A stretch of 53,599 bases of DNA, taken from NCBI GenBank assembly GCA_023382795.1, contig JAHDWT010000006.1, forward strand, positions 1 to 53,599, given 5' to 3'. The number at the start of each line of letters is the position of its first letter. Position 1 is the first letter of the stretch. The stretch is from Candidatus Babelota bacterium (GTDB taxonomy: Bacteria > Babelota > Babeliae > Babelales > Vermiphilaceae). Positions 31,423 to 39,751 of this stretch are shown here, one piece after another. The translations under genes were made by a program, and so were the position numbers. The notes under the pieces were generated by a model. The model was not told where the DNA came from and ran no database searches. It saw nothing but the letters and a program-made list of their open reading frames with translations.

Positions 31423-32511
31423 TTATAGAGTCTGAAGATCGGCGCCAGATCCCTTCAAGACCCTTTCCAGGATTTCATGGTATATCGGGGAAGTGAAGAT
31501 CAACTGGGTATCAAGCCCAGCAAGAAGGTTTACTAAAGTCTCAACGCGCTGTTCATCAAAATCGGTCATAAAATCATCTAAAATAAAAAGAGTTTTTCCA
31601 CGCTTTTGAGTTAACTGTTCTAATAAAGCAAGCTTTAATACCATAACCACGAGCTTTTGCTGCCCTCGAGAAACAAATGTTCGAGTATTTTTATTGGTAA
31701 AGGTGATCATAATATCATCTAAATGAGCTCCAAACATAGATCGTCCAAAACGTAGCTCTGTGGCCAACAAAGCATCCATGCGCCGCTCAAAGAGCGTGAA
31801 ATCCTCTTTGTCCAATTCATATTTAGCAGAATAAGTAAGTTCAATGGTTAACTCTTGTGCAAAATGGCTCAAAAGCTCATTTACCTTGCGTTCAAAAATC
31901 GCGAGAAGCTCCTTACGTGCTTGAATCATTTCTAATGATCTGTTCCAGAGTTGCAAGGTCCATACGCGATATGAAGTCATATCAGAAAGAGAACGCCCCT
32001 GATATTTTTTAAGTAACGCATTACGATTATCCAGAATATGTCTAAATTCACGAAAAAGAGCCAATGTATCGGGATCAAGGAGCAATAATGCCTGGTCGAC
32101 AAAAATCCGTCGTACTTCTGGTCCATCTTTCACCAGTGCAAGATCATCCTCAAACAAGGCTACCACCCGGTAATGATCCATAAGTTTTTTGAACGAAGTG
32201 ATAGTTTGTCCATCAAATTTGACTAATTTTTTATCACCTGCATTCCCTATGCGTAAATCATGCTCTTGTGGTGTTAGTGCATTTGCTCCTATGCGAGCTC
32301 GAATAAAAAATTCCTGAGAACCCAATGCGATTATATCACGTGCATTGTGTGTTCTAAACGAACGCAAATAACATGCATAATACAATGCTTCTAAAATAGA
32401 TGTTTTTCCGCTCCCATTCTTCCCCTTGATAAGGGTAATAGGAGCAGAAAAATCTAATGTTTTTTGTTCAAAACAGCGAAAATTTTTGACCTGTAGTTGC
32501 GTTATAATCAC
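31423..32511 (-). CDS. recF: DNA replication and repair protein RecF
   Basis: SMC-like ATPase that loads RecA at single-strand gaps with RecO and RecR. Walker A GKNGSGKT is at 30-37, the ABC-type signature is SRGQQKL, and Walker B is LFILDDFMTDFD. The length of 362 aa is normal. It starts four bases after the dnaN stop, so the two are one operon, a classic bacterial arrangement. dnaA and gyrB are not beside them here, and this locus is near the terminus, not the origin. Confidence 0.95.
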   Translation of the reverse strand: MIITQLQVKNFRCFEQKTLDFSAPITLIKGKNGSGKTSILEALYYACYLRSFRTHNARDIIALGSQEFFIRARIGANALTPQEHDLRIGNAGDKKLVKFDGQTITSFKKLMDHYRVVALFEDDLALVKDGPEVRRIFVDQALLLLDPDTLALFREFRHILDNRNALLKKYQGRSLSDMTSYRVWTLQLWNRSLEMIQARKELLAIFERKVNELLSHFAQELTIELTYSAKYELDKEDFTLFERRMDALLATELRFGRSMFGAHLDDIMITFTNKNTRTFVSRGQQKLVVMVLKLALLEQLTQKRGKTLFILDDFMTDFDEQRVETLVNLLAGLDTQLIFTSPIYHEILERVLKGSGADLQTL

Positions 32512-32515
32512 GAGG

Positions 32516-33643
32516 TTATGCAGACAATGCTGTTGGAGAAACCGGCATTACCAAATAGGTAAAGTTACTTTCTTCAGTTTCTGATTCAAAGATAATAGGA
32601 CGAGCAGCACTTTTAAGATAAAAAGTAATTTTTTCTTCAGGTAAAACCTGCAGGCCACTTAAAAGGTACGGCGAGTAAAAACGAATATCGAGCGTCGCGC
32701 CAGTATAATTTCCTAGTGGCACTTCTTCACGCAAGGTACCAACTTCTTTGTTTTGCATGGACATATTAATGCGTTCAGGAGCGAAATCGAACTTGGTTGC
32801 AATAAATTGTCCCGTCAGTAAGCATGCTGAACGACGTAACGCTTTCACCAAATGGCTACGATCTACCGTTGCAGCAACAAATCCATCCTTATTAAGGATC
32901 GCGCTATAGTGTGGAAATTGATCAACCAATAATTTGGTGAAAAAATTAAATGAATCACCGGAAAACACTAATTGATTACCACAAGTACCAAGGAAAATCG
33001 TTTGCTCCTGGCATCCTTCCAGAATCTTTTTCACTTCAAACACTGCGCGCCTTGGTAATAACCACTTACGTGATTCCTCGAGCAAATACTTGGAAGAACT
33101 TATCTGCGCAAGACAATGACCATCGGTTGCCGTCATAGTCATTTGTGAAGAAGATAATTCCAACAATAATCCATTTAACGCGGGATTCGTATTGTTCTGA
33201 GGAATAACGAACGCAACTTTATTAAGCATCGCAATCAGGAATGAAGCATCCAGATGCATTAAGTTTTCGATGCGTTCTGGGAATGGTGGAAATTCTTCTG
33301 CATTTTTAATATTCAAGGCCAAATTTACGGTACCGGAGCGAACTACAAGCTGATTATCCTCTAAAGAAAAATTAATATCTCCCTCTAGTTCTTTTACTAA
33401 ATCAAAAATACGTTTACCTGAAACCAAGAAGGTATGCACTGTTTCAAGATTACTTTCTTTAAGTAGGTAACTTGCTTGGAGGCTAACTTCAAGATCAGTG
33501 CTTTTGAGTACGAGCTCTCTATGGCCAACTTGAAACATAATAGAAGACGTTGCATCAAGAGTAGTACGTTTGGTGCATATTGGCTGCATTGATGACAAAA
33601 TAGCCATCAATGGTTTTTGTTCTACAATAAAAGTGTTCTGCAT
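32516..33643 (-). CDS. dnaN: DNA polymerase III beta sliding clamp
   Basis: Ring-shaped dimer that tethers DNA polymerase to the template. Three clamp domains are discernible; the end YLVMPVSP fits the family C terminus. From ATG 33643 the protein is 375 aa (MQNTFIVEQKPLM); GTG 33655 would add four residues but has no ribosome site. A promoter with TATACT lies just upstream. recF follows directly. Confidence 0.95.
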   Translation of the reverse strand: MQNTFIVEQKPLMAILSSMQPICTKRTTLDATSSIMFQVGHRELVLKSTDLEVSLQASYLLKESNLETVHTFLVSGKRIFDLVKELEGDINFSLEDNQLVVRSGTVNLALNIKNAEEFPPFPERIENLMHLDASFLIAMLNKVAFVIPQNNTNPALNGLLLELSSSQMTMTATDGHCLAQISSSKYLLEESRKWLLPRRAVFEVKKILEGCQEQTIFLGTCGNQLVFSGDSFNFFTKLLVDQFPHYSAILNKDGFVAATVDRSHLVKALRRSACLLTGQFIATKFDFAPERINMSMQNKEVGTLREEVPLGNYTGATLDIRFYSPYLLSGLQVLPEEKITFYLKSAARPIIFESETEESNFTYLVMPVSPTALSA

Positions 33644-33685
33644 AATCAGTTCCACAATAAATTCAGGATATTAAAGGATATAGTT

Positions 33686-33713
33686 AGTATAAATTCTTCA
33701 TGAAAAATGGGAA
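33686..33713 (-). promoter_or_regulatory. Promoter of dnaN-recF
   Basis: Read on the - strand: TTCCCA, 16-base spacer, TATACT, about 40 bases before the dnaN start. Confidence 0.4.
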
Positions 33714-33714
33714 G

Positions 33715-34605
33715 TTACTCCTGAGGACTCTGACGCTCTAGATTTGGTACACCAATATGCTGCTCTTTTAACTTATCGCTCATATAGCAACGTAGATTTT
33801 CACTTGTTCCTTGTTGAAGATCAATACACAATGCATCAAGATAGGGATCTATTAATTCCTCATCGCGGAAACACATGTTGTCATTATAACATAGTGCTCC
33901 CATATGGTGTCTCATGAGATAGAGATTACTTACTATGCGTGCAGTGCGCTTGTTGCCGTGCTCAAAAGGATGAATACTGATAATACCGGTATGCAAGGTA
34001 GCGGCAGAAGTAAGAGGATCATGTTGCTGTTGTTCTGATTTTTTTAAATGAGCAAACAAGGTACTCATACGCTGTTCAATGCTATCTGCTGGGGGGAAAA
34101 AATGCATTTTGCTCTGTAGCGAATTCACTATTCGTTGAATCCATGGCTCATGAGAACATCGGTTGAAATCACGTTCTGATAATTTAAAGACACTTTCTTC
34201 ACCTTCGGTAATCGGTTGCACAAACCAAAAAATATCATCACTTCGTCTACGTACAGAGCTCGTTGTCGGACGAACAAAGTAATTAATCTGTGCATTTACC
34301 CCATCTAAATCAGAAAGACTCCACTCTTGTATCGGCTTGCTCCCTAGATCTCGGCGAGCATGAACAAGTGCACGTATCCAACCAAGTAATTCTTTTTCTT
34401 CGACACGAGCAGCTTCTTGCAGACTGTTTCCTAAAGCTATCTGTCTTTTGTTTTCCAGTTCTGATTGATCGTGTATAACACATGCCCCCTGATACACATT
34501 ACCATAGATGGCCAAAGGGAAATCGGGAACATCCATCGCAAGCAAACGGTAAGTTCTCCATAGCAGTACTAGCACACCGAATTGAGAATAATGTCGAAAT
34601 ACCAT
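33715..34605 (-). CDS. Fic-domain protein
   Basis: A 296-aa protein with the Fic active-site loop HPFEHGNKRTAR at 212-223. Fic enzymes transfer AMP or other phosphate groups from nucleotides to protein hydroxyls; the His is catalytic. The loop has GNKR, as in Doc kinases, where AMPylators have GNGR, so the exact chemistry is open. The N terminus has a hydrophobic stretch (FGVLVLLW) that could be a weak signal. I saw no clear inhibitory (S/T)xxxE(G/N) helix and no antitoxin gene beside it. It follows xerC by 11 bases, with GGGAGATAGG upstream. Host-directed effector or endogenous regulator are both possible. Confidence 0.85.
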   Translation of the reverse strand: MVFRHYSQFGVLVLLWRTYRLLAMDVPDFPLAIYGNVYQGACVIHDQSELENKRQIALGNSLQEAARVEEKELLGWIRALVHARRDLGSKPIQEWSLSDLDGVNAQINYFVRPTTSSVRRRSDDIFWFVQPITEGEESVFKLSERDFNRCSHEPWIQRIVNSLQSKMHFFPPADSIEQRMSTLFAHLKKSEQQQHDPLTSAATLHTGIISIHPFEHGNKRTARIVSNLYLMRHHMGALCYNDNMCFRDEELIDPYLDALCIDLQQGTSENLRCYMSDKLKEQHIGVPNLERQSPQE

Positions 34606-34616
34606 ACCTATCTCCC

Positions 34617-35531
34617 TTATGCTCTTGGATGTTTTTTGTTATACACCTTTTGCAAATAACTAATTTCAACATGTGTGTAAATCTGAGTAGTAGCCAAATT
34701 TTCATGACCGAGAATAAGTTGTAATGATCTTAAGTCCGCGCCGTTCTTTAAAAGATGCGTTGCCAAAGAGTGGCGTAATTTGTGAGGAGAAATCACCTTG
34801 GGTATTCCTGTTTCCTTCCAAAGTGCTTTCAAAATACCCCAGAACGCTTGGCGTGTAATAGGACGTACGATGCCACCATAATATACGGGGAATAAATAGA
34901 TCTTGTGTTGCTTCTTTTTGCTGTTTTTGTCTAATAGCGTGCGTAATGTAGTATCAACATATTCCTTTAACCAATCTGAAATTTGTGCGGGAATAGGAAT
35001 AACTCGACTTTTACCCCCCTTGCCATGCACTACGATACGGTGGGTATCAAAGTGAATTTGTGATAAAGTTAACACGGTAATTTCAGAAACACGCATACCC
35101 GTAGCATAAAGCAGATACAACATCACTTTGTTTCTAATACCTAGTAAACTGGTATCACGCGCTGCAACAGAAAACAAACTTTGCAATTCTTGTTCAGTTA
35201 AATAAATAGGTAAGCACTTGTTCAGCTTTGGAAACCCTATTTCGTAGGTAAGATTGGGCCAATTCTGGTATTGATGAGCGTAATCAAAAAATGACTTTAA
35301 CGCTGATATTTTTCGCGACATACTGCGCGCACCAAGACCACGATCTTTAAGAACCCCCAAATAATCTTTAAGATCCTGAACATCAACGCGATCAAGCTGC
35401 TTACCATGTCCTGTCAAATACACGACAAATTGATGGATATCGTTTTTGTAAGCTGAGAAGGTATTATGAGAAACCCGTTTTTCAGTAAGTAAGTATGCCT
35501 CAAAGCGGACAAGAATTGCTTCCACACTCAT
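34617..35531 (-). CDS. xerC: Tyrosine recombinase XerC/XerD
   Basis: Site-specific recombinase that resolves chromosome dimers at dif. The catalytic set is present: Arg in TGMRVSE, Lys in HGKGGKSR, HKLRHS, LGHE and the nucleophile Tyr in TQIYTHV. Length is 304 aa from ATG 35531; GTG 35534 is too near the AAGGA site. The N-terminal SAM-like DNA-binding domain is intact. Only one Xer gene is visible, so XerC versus XerD cannot be settled; a single-Xer system is also possible. It is 8 kb from the dif site and could in principle act on the islet repeats. Confidence 0.9.
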   Translation of the reverse strand: MSVEAILVRFEAYLLTEKRVSHNTFSAYKNDIHQFVVYLTGHGKQLDRVDVQDLKDYLGVLKDRGLGARSMSRKISALKSFFDYAHQYQNWPNLTYEIGFPKLNKCLPIYLTEQELQSLFSVAARDTSLLGIRNKVMLYLLYATGMRVSEITVLTLSQIHFDTHRIVVHGKGGKSRVIPIPAQISDWLKEYVDTTLRTLLDKNSKKKQHKIYLFPVYYGGIVRPITRQAFWGILKALWKETGIPKVISPHKLRHSLATHLLKNGADLRSLQLILGHENLATTQIYTHVEISYLQKVYNKKHPRA

Positions 35532-35704
35532 CACGTTCCTTTTTTCTCCTTCTCTCCACTCATAGTTGCCCAGTTATACTATACCAGGCATTTGTACCAT
35601 ACTAAAAAACCACGATGTCCGGAAGCCTATCATTGTGCAGCCCAACCTCATTCAAGTACACTACTCATCAATTACAAAGCGCATCATTAAAAGGAGATCT
35701 AAGC

Positions 35705-35791
35705 ATGCATAAACACCTCAAGAAAGCACTCGTGATTATCATCGTCATCGCTATCATCGGGATTTCTCTTCTGCTTATTCCATTCGAATGA
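35705..35791 (+). CDS. 28-aa single-span membrane peptide
   Basis: ATG 35705 is preceded by a strong AAAAGGAG. The peptide is MHKHLKKA, then about 17 hydrophobic residues (VIIIVIAIIGISLLLIP), FE and stop. A basic start, one membrane helix and a good ribosome site fit a real small membrane protein or a type I toxin-like peptide. It lies in the gap between xerC and proS, in opposite direction to both. No antisense RNA could be identified. Expression is unproven. Confidence 0.5.
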   Translation: MHKHLKKALVIIIVIAIIGISLLLIPFE

Positions 35792-35821
35792 GAGACAGGA
35801 TCATATCCACTTACATTAGAA

Positions 35822-37240
35822 TTAGTATGCTTTGGCAACAAGGATATCACCTTCGCTTGCTGCGCCACACTTAAAGCATTGTGACGCACCTCGTGATTCA
35901 AGTAAACAGCGAATGCCTGCACCAAATTCTTTGAGGCTATCTTCACATTCTTTTGACCGGCACCAGCCCACTTGATAAAGCCCGCCTTGATTTTTAAGAC
36001 GGTCAGAAAACTCAGACAATGAAGTTTTATGGTACCAAAGAGTTTTTTGCTTCTCTTGGGCACGAATAAATAGTTGTTGCTGCAAAGCATCAAGCATAAT
36101 AGTGAGTGCTGATTTAATGTTTTCAAATGGTACAACTTGCTTAGTGCCATGTAAGCGTTCGACAAGGACAGCCGATTGCTTTTCAAGGTCGCGTGGCCCA
36201 ATTTCAATACGTACAGGGACGCCCTTCAGCTCCCACGCATAAAATTTTGCACCAGGAGTTTCATAATCACGATCATCAACCTCTACTCTATAAAGACTAC
36301 GCAATGATGCCGCAAGAGTGTGGACTGCATCTAAAAGCAGGCTATTTTCTGTACCTTTTTTAAATATTGGTATGATAACAACCTGGATTGGTGCAATGCG
36401 CGGTGGAAGAACCAAGCCCTTCTGGTCGCCATGGACCATAACCAATGCTCCGACGAGGCGTGTAGTAACGCCCCAGCTTGTTAAATATGGGTATGATCTT
36501 CCACCTTCTCTATTCTGGTAATGCATATCGAATGCTTTTGCAAAATTCTGAGAAATAAGGTGTGAAGTTCCCATTTGTAGTGCTTTGCCGTCGGGCATTA
36601 ATCCTTCAAATGTATGAGTCTTGTCTGCTCCTGGGAATTTCTCTTGTTCTGATTTAACTCCCGGAATGACGGGGATAGCGAGGTAATTTTCGGCAAGATC
36701 CACGTACTCAGCCAACATCATACGCGCTTCGGCCTCAGCTTCCTCTTGCGTTTCATGCGCTGTATGTCCTTCTTGCCAATAAAATTCACTGGTACGCAAA
36801 AATGGTCGCGTACGCATTTCCCAACGCATCACGTTTGCCCACTGGTTAATCTTCATAGGCAAATCACGCCATGATCTAATCCATTGAGCAAACATAAAAT
36901 GGATCATGGTTTCAGAGGTAGGACGTACCACGAGTGGTTCTTCAAGCTCTTTGCCCCCGGCATGTGTTACCACAGCCAATTCTGGCGAGAATCCCTCAAC
37001 ATGTTCGGCTTCCTTGGTCAAGAAGGATTGTGGAATAAGTAACGGGAATAACGCATTATGATGCCCGGTTGCCTTAATGCGTTCATCAAGACGCGCTTTT
37101 ATCATCTCCCAGATAGCAGTGCCGTACGGACGGATCACAATGCAGCCACGCACCGGCGAGTGGTCGGCCAACTCAGCCTTATAGACAACTTCTTGGTACC
37201 ATGCAGCAAAATCTTGATTAATATCCGGCAAATTGCTCAT
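35822..37240 (-). CDS. proS: Prolyl-tRNA synthetase, archaeal/eukaryal type
   Basis: Class II synthetase for tRNA-Pro, 472 aa. Motif 2 is visible in RWEMRTRPFLRTSEFYWQEGHTAH and motif 3 in GALVMVHGDQKGLVLPPRIAP. It lacks the large editing insertion of E. coli-type ProRS and instead has the C-terminal zinc-like domain (C-x4-C ... CFKCG) ending in Tyr (AKAY), the mark of the archaeal/eukaryal type. Such ProRS is found in several bacterial lineages. It has its own promoter and reads as a single gene. Confidence 0.95.
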   Translation of the reverse strand: MSNLPDINQDFAAWYQEVVYKAELADHSPVRGCIVIRPYGTAIWEMIKARLDERIKATGHHNALFPLLIPQSFLTKEAEHVEGFSPELAVVTHAGGKELEEPLVVRPTSETMIHFMFAQWIRSWRDLPMKINQWANVMRWEMRTRPFLRTSEFYWQEGHTAHETQEEAEAEARMMLAEYVDLAENYLAIPVIPGVKSEQEKFPGADKTHTFEGLMPDGKALQMGTSHLISQNFAKAFDMHYQNREGGRSYPYLTSWGVTTRLVGALVMVHGDQKGLVLPPRIAPIQVVIIPIFKKGTENSLLLDAVHTLAASLRSLYRVEVDDRDYETPGAKFYAWELKGVPVRIEIGPRDLEKQSAVLVERLHGTKQVVPFENIKSALTIMLDALQQQLFIRAQEKQKTLWYHKTSLSEFSDRLKNQGGLYQVGWCRSKECEDSLKEFGAGIRCLLESRGASQCFKCGAASEGDILVAKAY

Positions 37241-37621
37241 TGTTAAGAACTTTCATGAAACGATCGGTCTTACAGAATTTATGCACAAAGTATAGAAAAT
37301 AATCGCATCATTGTCATGATATGCATGCCAATTTTTGGTATGACACGCCATAAAACTACGATCAAAATTTCGATTCCCACGCTATTGTACAAAAACCGCT
37401 AATAGTTCGATCTGAAAGTCACTTTCAACAATATAAAAAAACAAAAACACCGAGTTTTTTGGTCACAGCAACACGAAAAAATTGAATTTCTACGTTTCAC
37501 TTTATTGCTTTTCGAATATCAAATTGAGTAATATGTTAATGTGAAGTTTGACAAATATAACAACAGAAAAAAGAATGTGTGGTCATATCATTAATTAACC
37601 ATTTATACAAAGGAGTATGTA
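37241..37621. other. AT-rich intergenic region with divergent promoters
   Basis: No gene. It holds the proS promoter on the left and the histone-like gene's upstream region on the right, where TTGACA at 37548-37553 is followed after 17 bases by a poor -10 (AAGAAT). Confidence 0.5.
37289..37317 (-). promoter_or_regulatory. Promoter of proS
   Basis: Read on the - strand: ATGACA (5/6), 17-base spacer, TATACT (5/6). The best-matching promoter in the window; it predicts a ~40-base leader. Confidence 0.65.
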
Positions 37622-37894
37622 ATGGTAGCACGTAGAAAAAGCGGGAAAGTAGCCAAAAAAACCGCTAAAAGAACAACGAGGGTAGCAAAAAAAGCAGCGC
37701 CAAAAAGAAAAACGGCGGCTAAAAAAGTTACTGCTAGAAGAGTAACTCGGGCCAAAAAAGCTGCTCCTGCAAGAAAAACAGTAGCACGAAAAGCTGCTGC
37801 TAAGAAAACGGTAGCAAAAAGAGCTTCTGCTCGTAAAAGCACCGTCAAAAGAGCTGCTCCACGTAGAAAAGCCGCAAAAAAAATGGCTAAATAA
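37622..37894 (+). CDS. Histone H1-like Lys/Arg/Ala-rich DNA-binding protein
   Basis: A 90-aa extremely basic protein made of KKAA, ARK and KRT-type repeats with no acidic residues, similar in style to histone H1 tails and chlamydial Hc1/Hc2. Such proteins coat and compact DNA, and in some intracellular bacteria condense the nucleoid in the dormant stage. AAGGAG precedes ATG 37622 and a strong terminator follows. It is the only sizeable + gene in a long minus block and has its own promoter region. Low complexity prevents a family assignment. Confidence 0.85.
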   Translation: MVARRKSGKVAKKTAKRTTRVAKKAAPKRKTAAKKVTARRVTRAKKAAPARKTVARKAAAKKTVAKRASARKSTVKRAAPRRKAAKKMAK

Positions 37895-37913
37895 GAAATC
37901 AAACGCTCATCCA

Positions 37914-37956
37914 ATAAAAACGAGCTCTTGATAAATCATCAAGAGCTCGTTTTTAT
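37914..37956. terminator. Bidirectional terminator
   Basis: A 12-bp core stem CGAGCTCTTGAT / ATCAAGAGCTCG flanked by A and T runs separates the histone-like gene from the convergent transporter. Confidence 0.92.
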
Positions 37957-37958
37957 TC

Positions 37959-38870
37959 TTATTGTGTAATATAACCCTGCCGCAATTCTTCACGGTAAAA
38001 CAGGTATAATCCCCAGAAAACGATAATCATCGAGACAAAATATGCCCAACCAATATGCTCATGCAGAAACAACCACCCATACAGGGCCGCAAAGAGCGGC
38101 GCTATAAAGCCTACAAATGCCAGCCACGTTGCCGAGTAAAAATGTAACAGATAACCATACAGATTATAAAAAAGCATGTTAGCGATAATAATCATCAAAC
38201 CTGTGTAGGTTAAACCAGTCAAAAGCTCTACCTTGTTCGTAGCAAGTATAGGGTTTGCTTCAAAAATATAAGAAGTAACAAAGGACAGAATTCCACCACC
38301 TAACATGGCTACTCCGTTCACCATAAAAGGTGAATATCCGCGAATTTTCACCATCTCACGCATTAATATCCATCCGTATACTGACGTCACTACCGAAAGT
38401 AAAAGAACTATTTCCGCGGTCGACAGGAAACTCACTTCTGGTAGCGAAGCCTCCTGAGGCCCTTCTGTGAGCATAATTGGTAGAAATCCTAGGAAACCTA
38501 CTAAAAGCCCAACAAATTTTTTACGAGTCAGCACTTCTTTAAAGAAAAAATATGAGAAAATGGCTGCAAAAAATGGCGATGTATTATAAAGCAAGCATGC
38601 CTTTGACGAGGTTAGGTATTGTAATGCCCAAAATTCGAGTAGAAACGTTGCATAGATGTGAAAAAGAATGACCTGTAAAAAAAACCATACATCTTTACGG
38701 TGAAATACGAAACGTTCTCTACGGAAAAAATATAAATAGCCCAATAGAATGAGACCCGCAGGGACCATTCTTAATCCAATGAAAAAGAATGGTTTGAAGT
38801 AAAATAATGCTGCCTTGCCTAAGGTAAAAGTACTAGCAAGAAGTGCATACAACACGATAACAAGCGTCAT
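37959..38870 (-). CDS. EamA/DMT-family membrane transporter
   Basis: A 303-aa protein with about ten membrane helices in two EamA halves (repeat 1 ~1-135, repeat 2 ~150-300; LLYNTSPFFAAIFSYFFFKE and FVGFIAPLFAALYGWLFLHE are the matching signature helices). The family exports or imports amino acids, nucleotides or other metabolites. In an intracellular bacterium it might import host metabolites, but the substrate cannot be read from sequence. It starts 45 bases after ymdB ends and may share its transcript. Confidence 0.88.
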   Translation of the reverse strand: MTLVIVLYALLASTFTLGKAALFYFKPFFFIGLRMVPAGLILLGYLYFFRRERFVFHRKDVWFFLQVILFHIYATFLLEFWALQYLTSSKACLLYNTSPFFAAIFSYFFFKEVLTRKKFVGLLVGFLGFLPIMLTEGPQEASLPEVSFLSTAEIVLLLSVVTSVYGWILMREMVKIRGYSPFMVNGVAMLGGGILSFVTSYIFEANPILATNKVELLTGLTYTGLMIIIANMLFYNLYGYLLHFYSATWLAFVGFIAPLFAALYGWLFLHEHIGWAYFVSMIIVFWGLYLFYREELRQGYITQ

Positions 38871-38915
38871 AATTTGTTTTCCCTACTAAGCAGAAATCCC
38901 CATTAGGGGATTCCA

Positions 38916-39746
38916 TTAATCTTCTTCTATTGAACTAACCGATAACGCTTCGTCGATGATGCGAATGCGTTCAATGGCAACTGCCTTTCCAGTCCCCATA
39001 TCTATATCTATATAGGCACCACTCATGACAAGAGGACCAGCAGTTTCTACTACAAACTTGGTAGGCATCTGGGTAATCATGCTTTGAATGATTACGTCTT
39101 TTTTCATGCCCAACGATGAATGCAATGCACCGGCCATACCCAGATCCGATATGAAAGCAGTACCCTGTGGCAAGAGCTGCTCATCAGCTGTTTGTATGTG
39201 GGTATGAGTACCCACCACCGCGGACACTCGACCGTCAAGATAATGTCCTAACGCAGCCTTTTCGGAAGTAGTTTCAGCATGAACATCGACAATGATAATG
39301 TGCGTTTTGGTTCTTAGGTACGTGAGCAATGAATCCATTGTTTTAAATGGACAATCGACATGCTCTCGCATGAAAACTCTTCCTTGGATATTCACAACAC
39401 CAATCACATACCCTTTTCGTTCCAAAAGAGTGAAGCCGCTTCCAGGGCATGCGCTGGGAAAATTTGCAGGGCGCAACAGATCATCGTGTTGTTCCAAATA
39501 ATGATAAATTTCTCGCGCAGCCCAGATATGATTGCCAGATGTTACAACATCTGCACCATTGTGCTTGAAAAAATTCATAATACGAGAGGTGATGCCCCTG
39601 CCATTACTACCACTATTTTCCCCATTAACCACAACGACATCTATCGACAGTTCATGGCGTAGCCGATCAACATGCTTCTGGAACATTGCACGTCCGGTCT
39701 GACCCACAACGTCACCCAAGCATAAAACTCTTATGGTGTTGCTCAT
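38916..39746 (-). CDS. ymdB: YmdB-family metallophosphoesterase
   Basis: A 276-aa calcineurin-like phosphoesterase. The metal-binding motifs are GDVVGQTGR, NGENSG, SGNHIW, DVHAETTSEK and GTHTHIQTAD. B. subtilis YmdB hydrolyses cyclic nucleotides and affects biofilm genes and RNase Y activity. It follows rny by five bases, the same rny-ymdB order as in Firmicutes, which supports a functional link. Confidence 0.93.
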   Translation of the reverse strand: MSNTIRVLCLGDVVGQTGRAMFQKHVDRLRHELSIDVVVVNGENSGSNGRGITSRIMNFFKHNGADVVTSGNHIWAAREIYHYLEQHDDLLRPANFPSACPGSGFTLLERKGYVIGVVNIQGRVFMREHVDCPFKTMDSLLTYLRTKTHIIIVDVHAETTSEKAALGHYLDGRVSAVVGTHTHIQTADEQLLPQGTAFISDLGMAGALHSSLGMKKDVIIQSMITQMPTKFVVETAGPLVMSGAYIDIDMGTGKAVAIERIRIIDEALSVSSIEED

Positions 39747-39751
39747 AACTA

